Assembly: GCA_934232845.1 (NCBI GenBank)
Contig: CAKQGD010000037.1
Span: 1-17,971 of the forward strand
From: an uncultured Oscillospiraceae bacterium
GTDB taxonomy: Bacteria > Bacillota > Clostridia > Oscillospirales > Ruminococcaceae
Direction: 5' to 3'
DNA length: 17,971 nt
This document shows, piece after piece, positions 1 through 7,889 of this stretch. Below the pieces are notes generated by a model. It was not told where the DNA came from. It saw only the letters and a program-made list of their open reading frames with translations, and made no database searches. Within the stretch, counting starts at the first letter, position 1. The number at the start of each line of letters is the position of its first letter. The position numbers and the translations under genes are program-made.

Positions 1-45
1 CCCGTGTACAGCAAACAACAAATCAGACCGAAAGGAGAACCCAGT

Positions 46-1080
46 ATGAAAAAGCTTCTTGCACTTTCTCTGGCCCTTTGCATGATTCTGGCACTCGCTG
101 CCTGCGGCGGAACAGCGTCGCAGCCTGCCGAGTCCGGCAATTCCGGCACCTCTGAATCTTCGGAGGAGCAGGGCGCTACGCTTCTTTCCGACGCGGATAA
201 GAAGAGCACCTTTGTCACCGTAGCCACCGGCCCCACCAGCGGTATTTATTATCCGATCGGCGGCGCTTTTGCGACCGCTCTGGCCGACTGGGGCTATACC
301 ACCAGCGCGCAGGCAACTGCCGCTTCCGCTGAGAACATCCAGCTGATTCTTGACGGTGACGCCGAGATTGCCATTGCGATGCAGGACTCCGTTATGCAGG
401 CGTATCAGGCGTTCGGCGCCTATGAAGGAAAAGAACCCGCCGAAGATCTGCGCGCAATGATGCGCCTCTGGCCGAACTACGTGCAGCTTGTTACTACCGC
501 CGATACCGGCATCAAGAGCGTGAATGACCTGATCGGCAAGCGTGTCGGTGTGGGCGCGGCGAATTCCGGCGTCGAATTGAATGCCCGCATGATTCTTGAG
601 GCTTATGGAATTTCTTATGATGACATCACGGTCGATTACCTCGCTTACGGCGAAGCGATTGATAACATGAAGAATGGACAGTGCGACGCGGTGTTTGTCA
701 CGTCCGGCCTTCCCAACGCAACCGTAACCGAGCTTGCCACCAGCTATGACATGGTGATTGTTCCGATCGACGGCGAGGGCCGCGACAAGCTGATCGAAAA
801 ATACCCGTTCTATTCCAAGACGGTGATTCCGGCCGATACCTATAATAACAAAGAAGATGTCGAGGGTGTCTTTGTTTACAACATCATGCTTGTCAGCAAG
901 GAACTGAGCGACGACGTCGTGTATGATATGCTGACCGGTGTTTTTGAAAATATCGATACGATTCAGGCATCTCATAACGCCGCCAACAAGAACATCTATC
1001 TGGAAGTGGGCGTTGGCGATATCACGATTCCGCTGCATGACGGCGCAGCAAAATTCTGGACGGAAAAGGGCTATAACTGA
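46..1080 (+). CDS. TAXI-family TRAP transporter substrate-binding lipoprotein
   Basis: This is the extracytoplasmic solute-binding subunit of a tripartite (TRAP) uptake system of the TAXI type, 344 residues. It starts at ATG 46, behind AAAGGAG at 31-37. The frame is open up to position 4, but only this start gives a proper signal peptide: K2-K3, a hydrophobic core, then lipobox L17-A18-A19-C20, so the protein should be lipid-anchored at the membrane face. A Ser/Gly/Glu-rich linker follows. The mature domain opens with the TAXI-type TGPTSGIYYPIGG motif and continues with the usual two-lobe binding fold (for example GKRVGVGAANSGVELNARMI). It is the first gene of an operon with the DUF1850 gene and the fused permease. 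The substrate cannot be read from sequence; characterised TAXI proteins bind organic acids or glutamate-like compounds. Any promoter lies before the window. Confidence 0.93.
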   Translation: MKKLLALSLALCMILALAACGGTASQPAESGNSGTSESSEEQGATLLSDADKKSTFVTVATGPTSGIYYPIGGAFATALADWGYTTSAQATAASAENIQLILDGDAEIAIAMQDSVMQAYQAFGAYEGKEPAEDLRAMMRLWPNYVQLVTTADTGIKSVNDLIGKRVGVGAANSGVELNARMILEAYGISYDDITVDYLAYGEAIDNMKNGQCDAVFVTSGLPNATVTELATSYDMVIVPIDGEGRDKLIEKYPFYSKTVIPADTYNNKEDVEGVFVYNIMLVSKELSDDVVYDMLTGVFENIDTIQASHNAANKNIYLEVGVGDITIPLHDGAAKFWTEKGYN

Positions 1081-1090
1081 TCTGGAAAAA

Positions 1091-1117
1091 GGGCCCGGGG
1101 CGCTTTGCTTCGGGCCC
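1091..1117 (+). other. GC-rich intercistronic hairpin, probable mRNA stabiliser or partial terminator
   Basis: GGGCCCG at 1091-1097 pairs perfectly with CGGGCCC at 1111-1117, and two G-T pairs can extend the stem inward. No T-run follows, so it is not a normal intrinsic terminator. It sits between the binding-protein gene and the membrane genes. In many importer operons such hairpins protect the upstream message and raise the binding-protein to permease ratio. That role is inferred. Confidence 0.5.
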
Positions 1118-1140
1118 GTCCCGAACAAGGGGGCGCGGCA

Positions 1141-1644
1141 GTGAATATGAATAAACTTCGGTTTTGGCGTGTGCTTGTGCCGATGGTAAATTTGCTTGTC
1201 GCGTTTCTGCTGTTTTTTTATCCGTGGAAATGCCTCACCGTATCCTATCAGAAAACGGGAGAGACAATTTGCCGTGCTCCGGTACGTATGGGAAGCGAAG
1301 TGGAGGTCTCTCTTACACATTCTTTTGAGCATATTCCATGGGATGAAACGTATACGGTTACCGAAAACGGAGAATTTCTTTTAGAGAAGATCGCCGTCGC
1401 AGGCTACGGAGCAGGGATTCCGGCGGAGATGGATGTCCCTACCCGAGTAGAAGGCGGAATGGTTGTCATGGAGAACATCGGCAGCCTGTTCCCTGAGTTT
1501 CGGTGGATCACTTCTCAGACGAATATGAAAACGCTTACTGTTGACGGCAGCGTAATTCTTTCTTTCGATACGATTCCGAACCATAGTTTTGTACAGGCAA
1601 AAATCCAAACGAAAAGGGGGCTGCTCTTTCAATGGCTGAATTAG
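1141..1644 (+). CDS. DUF1850 family protein of the TAXI-TRAP operon
   Basis: This is a small membrane-anchored protein of 167 residues of the DUF1850 type, which is commonly encoded beside TAXI-TRAP permeases. GTG 1141 is chosen as start because AAGGGGGCG (1127-1135) precedes it at normal spacing; ATG 1147, two codons later, is the alternative. There is one hydrophobic N-terminal segment (about residues 10-25), then a beta-rich extracytoplasmic domain. The family-like stretch is VSLTHSFEHIPWDETYTV, with conserved His, Ser and Glu. The stop codon overlaps the permease start by 13 nt, which suggests translational coupling. Its biochemical role is unknown; an accessory role in transport is inferred from gene order alone. 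Confidence 0.8.
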   Translation: MNMNKLRFWRVLVPMVNLLVAFLLFFYPWKCLTVSYQKTGETICRAPVRMGSEVEVSLTHSFEHIPWDETYTVTENGEFLLEKIAVAGYGAGIPAEMDVPTRVEGGMVVMENIGSLFPEFRWITSQTNMKTLTVDGSVILSFDTIPNHSFVQAKIQTKRGLLFQWLN

Positions 1645-3617
1645 AAAAAAAGCAGGACTTTCCGGCAGAAGAAACCGTTTCCGAAGAAAAGGGAAAGGAA
1701 GTCCTTGAAAAATATGAAAAAGAATCCCGTACCCGCGTGTTCGGCGATTCTGTTTTAGGCAAGGTCCTTTACGCGGCAGGCTTGCTGTTTACATTGTATC
1801 ATCTGGCGTATGCGTCCAACATTCGTTATCTGATGATGGTCAATCTTAAGCATCATGCGATTCACGTCGGTGCAATGCTTATCATGGGCTTTTTGATGTA
1901 TCCCGCATTCAAGCACTCCAGCAGAAAATCCGTCGCGTGGTATGACTGGATTTTTATCGCATTGTCGGCAGTGATGCCGGTCTATGTTTTTGTCAGATAT
2001 CCTACCTTTGTTTCGACCGGTTTTAAGGCCAGCACGCTTGATATTGTGATGGGTACGATTCTTGTGGTGCTTGTGCTTGAGATTGCCCGCCGCATCTGCG
2101 GACCGGCTTTGCCGATTTTGAGCATTATTTTCCTCATTTACGGTGTTTTCGGACGCAGCTTCCCGGGTGTGTTCATGCACCGCGGCTATTCATGGAGCAA
2201 GATCATCACGTATCTGACGACGGATATTTACGGTATCTACGGTTCCTCCGTCAAGGTTTCGGCGACATATATCGTGCTGTTTATTATTTTCGGAGAGGTA
2301 ATGAACAAGTGCGGTATGGGCCAGTTCTTTAATGACGCGGCCTCCGCTTTGGCGGGCCATACCAAGGGCGGCCCGGCCAAGGTGGCCGTTCTGGCTTCCG
2401 GCTTTTTGGGCAGCATCAACGGCTCGGCGATTGCCAACGTCGTTACAACCGGCACATTTACGATCCCTCTGATGAAAAAGACCGGTTATTCCAAAGAGTT
2501 TGCCGGCGCAGTCGAGGCGACTGCTTCCGTCGGCGGACAGCTTCTTCCGCCGATCATGGGCGCGGCTGCGTTCGTCATGGCCGAAACTCTGGGCGTACAG
2601 TATGGAGTAGTCGTCAAAGCTGCGGTAATTCCCGCTTTGATTTACTATCTGGGCATTATCATTCAGGTGCATATGCGCGCCTGCAAAGACGGCTTGCTGG
2701 GTATGCCGAAGGATCAGCTTCCCAAGATCGGCACGGTTATGCGTCAGCGCGGTCATCTGATTTTTCCGATTGCTTTCCTCCTGTATATGCTTTTCTTCAG
2801 TGGAAAGACGGTTCTTTTCTCTGCCTTCTGGACGATCATGCTTACCATTGTGATTGCGGAGATTCTTCCGATCAGCCGTATGAATCTGCGCGATATCTGC
2901 GACGCTTTTGTGGCGGGCGCCAAATCCACGATTTCCGTGGCGGCTGCCTGCGCCTGCGTCGGCATCATCGTCGGCGTCTGCGGACTGACAGGCTTTGCGC
3001 TTAACGTTGCCAGCACGATTGTCAGCATCGGACAGAACAGCTTGTTCCTGACTCTGCTGTTTACAATGATCACCTGTATGATTCTCGGTATGGGACTGCC
3101 GAGTATCCCGTCGTACCTCATTACTGCGACGATTGCGGCGCCAGCTCTTGTTAAGCTCGGTATCCCCGCGATGGCGGCGCACATGTTCTGCTTCTACTTT
3201 GCAATGTTTGCAAACCTCACTCCGCCTGTCGCGCTCGCGGCATTCGCGGCAGCGGGACTTTCCGGCGGCGATCCGATGAAAACAGGCTTTGCTTCTGTCA
3301 AACTGGCACTTGCGGGATTTATTGTGCCGTTTATGTTCGTCTATAACCAGCAGCTGATGTTGGAGGACGTTACATTTCTGATCGGTCTGCGTGTCATGGC
3401 AACCGCTTGCATCGGCGTATTTTTGATCGCAACTGCGACGGAAGGCTACCTCTATGGAAAGGTCAATCCGATTCTTCGGATTGTTTCCTTCATCGGTGCT
3501 TACCTGCTGATCGACAGCGGACTTTTGACCGATATTGCCGGTATCGGCATCTTTGTGATCGTTCTTCTTTTCCAGCGTATTTCCAGCCGAAAAAAGAGCG
3601 AATCAGCCAGTGTCTGA
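1632..3617 (+). CDS. TRAP transporter fused (small + large) permease
   Basis: This integral membrane permease of 661 residues fuses the DctQ-like small and DctM-like large TRAP subunits, as is usual for TAXI systems. A charged cytoplasmic N-terminus of about 45 residues precedes many hydrophobic segments. Large-subunit signatures are clear: GGPAKVAVLASGFLGSINGS from about residue 245, then VEATASVGGQLLPPIMGAAA, and near residue 526 FANLTPPVALAAFAAAGLSGG. The Gly/Ser/Pro-rich half-helix motifs belong to the substrate and Na+ sites in this family. The ATG lies inside the end of the DUF1850 gene, with a G-rich ribosome site (AAAAGGGGG, 1613-1621). It should work with the binding protein at 46 to import one solute, driven by a Na+ gradient. 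A strong terminator follows the gene. Confidence 0.93.
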   Translation: MAELEKKQDFPAEETVSEEKGKEVLEKYEKESRTRVFGDSVLGKVLYAAGLLFTLYHLAYASNIRYLMMVNLKHHAIHVGAMLIMGFLMYPAFKHSSRKSVAWYDWIFIALSAVMPVYVFVRYPTFVSTGFKASTLDIVMGTILVVLVLEIARRICGPALPILSIIFLIYGVFGRSFPGVFMHRGYSWSKIITYLTTDIYGIYGSSVKVSATYIVLFIIFGEVMNKCGMGQFFNDAASALAGHTKGGPAKVAVLASGFLGSINGSAIANVVTTGTFTIPLMKKTGYSKEFAGAVEATASVGGQLLPPIMGAAAFVMAETLGVQYGVVVKAAVIPALIYYLGIIIQVHMRACKDGLLGMPKDQLPKIGTVMRQRGHLIFPIAFLLYMLFFSGKTVLFSAFWTIMLTIVIAEILPISRMNLRDICDAFVAGAKSTISVAAACACVGIIVGVCGLTGFALNVASTIVSIGQNSLFLTLLFTMITCMILGMGLPSIPSYLITATIAAPALVKLGIPAMAAHMFCFYFAMFANLTPPVALAAFAAAGLSGGDPMKTGFASVKLALAGFIVPFMFVYNQQLMLEDVTFLIGLRVMATACIGVFLIATATEGYLYGKVNPILRIVSFIGAYLLIDSGLLTDIAGIGIFVIVLLFQRISSRKKSESASV

Positions 3618-3666
3618 TCTGTTTATCACTCTTCTTCATATGTTTCCTTTCTTCTCAATCTGAGAG

Positions 3667-3700
3667 AAAAAGCCGCTTAAAGAAAGCGGCTTTTTCCCTT
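3667..3700 (+). terminator. Intrinsic terminator of the TRAP operon
   Basis: AAAAAGCCGCTT (3667-3678) pairs with AAGCGGCTTTTT (3684-3695) around a 5 nt loop, and more T residues follow. The A-rich left arm means it may also stop transcription arriving on the other strand. Confidence 0.92.
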
Positions 3701-3715
3701 TTTATTGGGAAAGTC

Positions 3716-3744
3716 TTGACAGAAAAGGCGGAATGTTGTAGACT
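3716..3744 (+). promoter_or_regulatory. Sigma-A type promoter of the aminotransferase gene
   Basis: TTGACA (3716-3721) is a perfect -35 box, followed after exactly 17 nt by TAGACT (3739-3744, four of six consensus bases). It predicts a transcript start near 3751 and a leader of about 60 nt. Confidence 0.7.
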
Positions 3745-3812
3745 TTCTTTATCATAAACGCATAAAACCAAGACGACGTTTGTGTACAATATGACGAAAT
3801 GAGGGACTGCCA

Positions 3813-4979
3813 ATGCGACATCCATATCTTTCTATGCGATATCAGGAAAATAACGGGACCGCCCTGAGCGAAGTGGCGGCTTTGGCCGGCGCCTATGATG
3901 ATCTTTTGAATTTTGGCATTGGAGATCCTGACTTGAATAATGATGAGGGAATTACGCGGGCGGCTTTTGCGGATGCGCTTGCGGGGTATACGCACTATAC
4001 GGATCCCAGAGGCATGCCGGAGCTGCGAGCAGAAATAGCCCGGTACTATAAAGAGGATTTCGGCGTTACGGTAGAGGATTCCGAGGTATTTGTCTCTGCA
4101 AGCGCAAATGTAGCGATGCACCTTGTGATGGAGGCGATTCTCAACGACGGAGACGAGGTCATTGTACTTGCACCGTATTTCACGTCTTATGCCGAGCAGA
4201 TTAAGCTTTCGCGCGGCATAACGGTGGAATGCGATACTCTGTTTGAAGAGGGATTTCAGGTAAATGCAAAACGTCTTGAAAGCTGTGTGACGGACCGTAC
4301 CCGTGCGATCATTGTCAATACACCCTGCAACCCGACGGGAAACTGCCTCTCCCGCAGAAGCTTGGAGGAAATTGCCGCGATCGCAAAAAAACACGATCTG
4401 ATTGTGGTGGCGGATGATATTTATACAATCTTCAGCTATCAAGAGCCGTTTCTTCCGATTATGACGCTTGATGGAATGCGCGAACGTACGATCACCATCA
4501 ACAGCTTTTCTAAAAACTTTTTAATGACGGGCTGGCGACTTGGCAGTATCGTAGCGCCGGACTACATCATTCGTGCGATCTCTTTGATTAATGAGAGCGT
4601 CGTTTACTCCGCGCCGACAATTTCCCAGCGCGCGGGCATTTATGCGCTGAAAAACCGTCGTACGATTTGCCCTCCCATTGCAGAGGAATATCGCCGCCGT
4701 TTGAATTATGCGGCAAAGCGGATCAACGCGATCCCTCATATGCGGGTTCTGACGCCTCCCGGAGGGACATTTTATCTGTTTGCAGATATCCGAGAGACGG
4801 GTCTCACGTCTATGGAGGTCTGCCACACGCTTTTAAAAGAAGCGCATGTTCTGACGATTCCGGGCATCGGCTTTGGACGCTGCGGAGAAGGCTTTTTGCG
4901 GTTTGCCTGTACACTGAAAGAGGAAAAAATGAAAGAAGCCTTCGATCGTATGGAAAAAGTATCAATTTTTCAGAAATAA
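3813..4979 (+). CDS. PLP-dependent aminotransferase, class I/II
   Basis: This is a fold-type I pyridoxal-phosphate aminotransferase of 388 residues, in the aspartate aminotransferase superfamily. It would transfer an amino group between an amino acid and a 2-oxo acid in the cytoplasm. ATG 3813 follows GAGGGA (3801-3806). Visible hallmarks are FGIGDPDL near the N-terminus, YTDPRGMPELR for the substrate and cofactor region, NTPCNPTGN, ADDIY for the aspartate that contacts the pyridine ring, the Schiff-base lysine K234 in NSFSKNFLMTGWRLG, and the C-terminal FLRFACT with the carboxylate-binding arginine. Length is normal. It is transcribed separately from the TRAP operon, so a link to the transported solute is only a guess. 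The exact amino-acid specificity cannot be assigned. Confidence 0.9.
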   Translation: MRHPYLSMRYQENNGTALSEVAALAGAYDDLLNFGIGDPDLNNDEGITRAAFADALAGYTHYTDPRGMPELRAEIARYYKEDFGVTVEDSEVFVSASANVAMHLVMEAILNDGDEVIVLAPYFTSYAEQIKLSRGITVECDTLFEEGFQVNAKRLESCVTDRTRAIIVNTPCNPTGNCLSRRSLEEIAAIAKKHDLIVVADDIYTIFSYQEPFLPIMTLDGMRERTITINSFSKNFLMTGWRLGSIVAPDYIIRAISLINESVVYSAPTISQRAGIYALKNRRTICPPIAEEYRRRLNYAAKRINAIPHMRVLTPPGGTFYLFADIRETGLTSMEVCHTLLKEAHVLTIPGIGFGRCGEGFLRFACTLKEEKMKEAFDRMEKVSIFQK

Positions 4980-4980
4980 A

Positions 4981-5012
4981 CGGCCTGTGATTCGTTCTTG
5001 CAGCCGGTTTTG
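4981..5012 (+). terminator. Possible weak terminator after the aminotransferase
   Basis: CGGCCTG (4981-4987) can pair with CAGCCG (5001-5006) with one bulged base, and TTTT follows at 5008-5011. The stem is short and overlaps the -35 box of the next promoter, so this is tentative. Confidence 0.3.
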
Positions 5013-5026
5013 CAGTATACTATAAT
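4998..5026 (+). promoter_or_regulatory. Promoter of mntP
   Basis: TTGCAG (4998-5003) is separated by 17 nt from a perfect TATAAT (5021-5026). Transcription from here would start near 5033 and give a leader of about 225 nt before the mntP start codon. Confidence 0.7.
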
Positions 5027-5032
5027 GACTCA

Positions 5033-5257
5033 AAAGCGGTAAAGACGGGAAAATCTTACAAATAACAGACCGCAGTTCGTTTTTGGACGCGGTCCCGCTT
5101 CGATGGAGACGGGAACGCGTCCATTTTGTGTTGTGTTTCGCTCTTTTATTCGTGCGTTTTCAGAGGAGAATGCTTCGGATATATTCGGACGGATCTGCGA
5201 AAGATTCTGTGCTTTTGGCGGTCAGACAAATTCTGCTTTTATAAGGAGAGAAAAAAT
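5033..5257 (+). promoter_or_regulatory. Structured mntP leader with two mutually exclusive stems
   Basis: The leader can form a long hairpin, GGACGCG (5085-5091) with CGCGTCC (5116-5122), extended inside by CCCG (5094-5097) with CGGG (5110-5113). Alternatively GACCGC (5068-5073) pairs with GCGGTC (5089-5094), which uses the same bases and blocks the first stem. The long hairpin is followed by a T-rich but interrupted tract. This is the layout of an attenuator or riboswitch expression platform. mntP genes are often controlled by the manganese-sensing yybP-ykoY riboswitch, but I could not recognise its conserved bases here. Confidence 0.45.
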
Positions 5258-5821
5258 ATGCGCATGTCCGAACTTTTTTTATTGGCGATCGGCCTTTCCA
5301 TGGATGCGTTTGCGGTTTCTGTGTGCAAGGGTCTTGCGGCGGGCCGCGGCAATTTAAACGGTGCTGCGGCAGTGGGCGCATGGTTTGGCGGATTTCAGGC
5401 TCTGATGCCGCTCATCGGGTGGATTCTGGGCTCTCAATTTGCACAGTACATTACCACGATAGATCATTGGATCGCTTTTATTTTGCTGCTGCTGATCGGC
5501 GGCGGCATGATACGCGAAGGATTTTCCGATAAAGAAGAAGAGGATGCCTCCCTTGCTCCGCGCATTATGGCAGCGCTTGCCGTTGCTACCAGCATCGACG
5601 CGCTGGCGGTTGGAGTGACATTTGCCTTTTTGAAGGTTTCGATTCTTCCGGCCGTTTGTTTTATCGGCGCAGCAACATTTGTTTTATCGGCGGCGGGGTA
5701 CTATGCGGGCAGCCGTCTTGGCGGCCGCTGCCGCAGACGTGCGGAAATGGCAGGCGGCGTTATTTTAATTTTGATCGGAAGCAAAATTCTGCTGGAGCAT
5801 CTTGGCATACTTTCTTTTTGA
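5258..5821 (+). CDS. mntP: Manganese efflux pump MntP
   Basis: This membrane protein of 187 residues belongs to the MntP (formerly DUF204/YebN) family, which exports Mn2+ and prevents manganese toxicity. ATG 5258 is chosen over in-frame codons back to 5126 because AAGGAGAG (5243-5250) precedes it and the family N-terminus begins here. About six hydrophobic helices are visible. The two inverted halves each carry the expected acidic site: GLSMDAFAVSVCKG with D16, and ATSIDALAVGVTFAF with D114. The ending GGVILILIGSKILLEHLG is also family-typical, and length is normal. It stands as a single gene behind its own promoter and a long structured leader, so control is probably in the RNA. It is followed by a promoter region rather than a clear terminator. 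Confidence 0.93.
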   Translation: MRMSELFLLAIGLSMDAFAVSVCKGLAAGRGNLNGAAAVGAWFGGFQALMPLIGWILGSQFAQYITTIDHWIAFILLLLIGGGMIREGFSDKEEEDASLAPRIMAALAVATSIDALAVGVTFAFLKVSILPAVCFIGAATFVLSAAGYYAGSRLGGRCRRRAEMAGGVILILIGSKILLEHLGILSF

Positions 5822-5963
5822 TGAAGTGAAGCAGGAAAGAGAAAAGTGTTCTGCATAGTAGACAGAATAAAGTTGAGGGCCTTTCTGAATTCTTGTATGA
5901 AAAGTGGAATTTGACGTTTTTCGATTTTTTTTGTGTAAAATGTGCTTTTCTCATCCTGAAATC

Positions 5964-5972
5964 TGATATAAT
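5964..5972 (+). promoter_or_regulatory. Extended -10 promoter of the Na+/phosphate cotransporter gene
   Basis: TGATATAAT (5964-5972) is an extended -10 element with a perfect TATAAT. No good -35 box lies 17 nt upstream, which extended -10 promoters tolerate. A TTGACG at 5911-5916 with an AT-rich partner near 5936-5941 is a poorer alternative. Confidence 0.55.
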
Positions 5973-6008
5973 AAAACAGAATAGTAAATTCTTCTATGAA
6001 AAAAGACG

Positions 6009-6044
6009 ACCCTTGGTACGGGCATTTTCGCCTTTGCCGAGGGT
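6009..6044 (+). promoter_or_regulatory. Leader hairpin just before the cotransporter ribosome site
   Basis: ACCCTTGG (6009-6016) pairs with CCGAGGGT (6037-6044), including one G-T pair. A second small helix (GGC with GCC) can form within its 20 nt loop. The hairpin ends about ten bases before the ribosome-binding AAAAGGGAG and could affect initiation. No known riboswitch class was recognised. Confidence 0.4.
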
Positions 6045-6062
6045 TACCATATAAAAGGGAGA

Positions 6063-7826
6063 GTGAACGTTCTGGGTATCTCCAATGTGATTTCCCTGCT
6101 CGGCGGAGTCGCACTGTTTTTATTTGGAATGTCTCTGATGGGGGACGGCCTAAAAAAAGTAGCTGGAAGTCGTTTAGAGCTTGTTCTGTATAAGCTGACC
6201 AGCAATCCCATCAAAGGTGTGCTTCTCGGTACGGGGGTAACGGCGGTGATTCAGTCTTCTTCCGCCACCTCTGTGATGGTGGTGGGCTTTGTCAACTCCG
6301 GCATGATGAAGGTGCGTCAGGCGATTGGCATCATTCTCGGCGCTATTTTGGGGACAAGCATAACAGGCTGGATTCTTTGTCTTTCCGACGTCGGCGGTTC
6401 GGGCTGGGTTTCTCTTCTTTCTACCTCTACACTGACGGGTGTGGTTGCCGTGATAGGAATCGTTCTGCATATGTTCTGCAGAAACCAGACGAAAAACCAC
6501 GTCGGAAGTATTCTGCTTGGCTTTGCGGTTTTGATGTTTGGAATGCAGGCAATGAGCACGGCGGTGCTTCCTCTTCGGGAAAGCGAAGTGTTCGTAGGTC
6601 TTCTAACGCGTTTTTCCAATCCTTTTCTCGGCATTTTAGTCGGGGCTTTATTCACCTGCATTTTGCAGAGTGCTTCGGCTGCGGTCGGTATTCTGCAGGC
6701 TTTGGCGATGACCGGCGCAATTGACTTTGCTGTTGCATTTCCCATCATTCTGGGAATCGGCATTGGGGCCGCCGTTCCGGTTCTGCTTTCTGCACTTGGC
6801 GCCAATGTCAACGGAAAGCGTACGGCGTTTGCTTATCTTTTGATTAACACACTTGGCGTCGCCGTGTGGGGCAGTCTGTTTTATTTAATCAATATTTTTG
6901 TTCACTTCTCCTTTCTTTCCATGACGATGACCACAGTCAGCATCGCCCTGCTGAATACATTGTTCAGATTGGCGACGGTACTTTTGCTGACCCCGTTTTT
7001 AGGGCTTCTTGAAAAACAGGTTTGCGCTTTGTTTACGGAAGATTCTTCAGCCTTACAGTCTGCTACGGAGATCGATCGTCTGGAAGAACGTTTTCTCAAC
7101 CATCCGGCGCTGGCAATTGAGCAGAGCCGAAGCGCCGTGAATGCGATGGCGCGGCAGGCACAGAAGAATCTTCTGGCGGCGTTTCTTTTGATGAGAGAAT
7201 ACAGTGACGAAGCTTTTTCCTCCGTTATGAGTATGGAAGAGCTGATCGATCGGTATGAGGATAAGGTCGGCAGTTATCTTGTCAAAATTACAGCAAGAGA
7301 ACTGACGCCGAAGCAAACGGGAGACGTCTCAAAGTTTTTGCATACAATCGGTGATTTTGAGAGAATCAGTGACCATGCGGTCAATATTGCAGAAGCTGCG
7401 AAAGAAATCCATGAGAAAAAGATCGCATTTTCCTTGGAGGCGCAGCATGAGCTTTCCGTTTTACTTCACGCAATTGTAGAGATTACCGCTACCGCTGTGG
7501 ACAGCTTTGTCGAAAGCGATTTAGAGCGCGCGTATCGGGTGGAGCCGTTTGAGGAGCTTGTGGATACTCTGTGCAATGAGATGAAGCTGCATCATATTGA
7601 TCGTATCAAAGAGGGCGTCTGTACGCTGAATCAGGGTTTTGTGTTTAATGATCTGCTGACCAATTGCGAAAGAGTGGCGGACCATTGTTCCAATATTGCA
7701 CTTGCGATGATCGAGCTGGAATCGGATACGTTTGATACGCATGAGTATCAGCTGAGTCTGAAAGAAATGAAAAACGACAGCTTCGACCGTTACTACGAAG
7801 AATACCGTCAAAAATTTGCTTTATAA
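6063..7826 (+). CDS. Na+/phosphate cotransporter family protein with PhoU-like C-terminal domain
   Basis: This protein of 587 residues resembles NptA/YjbB-type sodium-phosphate cotransporters (PF02690 repeats) with a C-terminal PhoU-like helical domain. The start is GTG 6063, close behind AAAAGGGAG (6053-6061); the spacing is short, so GTG 6087 is a possible alternative. The two inverted transport repeats are marked by QSSSAT (residues 64-69) and QSASAA (from Q202), the motifs that line the substrate path in this family. Membrane segments fill residues 1 to about 320. Residues from about 340 to the end are soluble, helical and acidic, with ISDHAVNIAEAAKEI and VADHCSNIALAMIELE, the repeated PhoU metal-ligand type motifs. 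It moves phosphate, usually inward with Na+. The same window carries a Pst importer. Confidence 0.92.
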   Translation: MNVLGISNVISLLGGVALFLFGMSLMGDGLKKVAGSRLELVLYKLTSNPIKGVLLGTGVTAVIQSSSATSVMVVGFVNSGMMKVRQAIGIILGAILGTSITGWILCLSDVGGSGWVSLLSTSTLTGVVAVIGIVLHMFCRNQTKNHVGSILLGFAVLMFGMQAMSTAVLPLRESEVFVGLLTRFSNPFLGILVGALFTCILQSASAAVGILQALAMTGAIDFAVAFPIILGIGIGAAVPVLLSALGANVNGKRTAFAYLLINTLGVAVWGSLFYLINIFVHFSFLSMTMTTVSIALLNTLFRLATVLLLTPFLGLLEKQVCALFTEDSSALQSATEIDRLEERFLNHPALAIEQSRSAVNAMARQAQKNLLAAFLLMREYSDEAFSSVMSMEELIDRYEDKVGSYLVKITARELTPKQTGDVSKFLHTIGDFERISDHAVNIAEAAKEIHEKKIAFSLEAQHELSVLLHAIVEITATAVDSFVESDLERAYRVEPFEELVDTLCNEMKLHHIDRIKEGVCTLNQGFVFNDLLTNCERVADHCSNIALAMIELESDTFDTHEYQLSLKEMKNDSFDRYYEEYRQKFAL

Positions 7827-7830
7827 AAAG

Positions 7831-7873
7831 AAACGATCCGTACGAGAAAAATTTCAAGACGGATCGTTTTATT
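7831..7873. terminator. Bidirectional terminator between convergent genes
   Basis: AAACGATCCGT (7831-7841) pairs with ACGGATCGTTT (7859-7869). T residues follow on the + strand, and the A-rich left flank gives a T-tract on the - strand. It lies between the cotransporter stop (7826) and the stop of the GTPase fusion on the other strand (7890), so it can serve both. Confidence 0.85.
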
Positions 7874-7889
7874 TTGTTCAGGCGGTCAT

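Noticed and set aside
2190..3182. 330-codon open frame antisense to the TRAP permease
   Set aside because: Charged, low-complexity product typical of the antisense of membrane-helix codons; no domain or ribosome site.
5033..5257. Calling the mntP leader a yybP-ykoY riboswitch outright
   Set aside because: The gene context fits, but I could not find the conserved core bases by eye, so only a structured leader is claimed.
5103..5357. 84-codon open frame overlapping the mntP leader and start
   Set aside because: No ribosome site, no motif; it runs out of frame through the conserved start of mntP.
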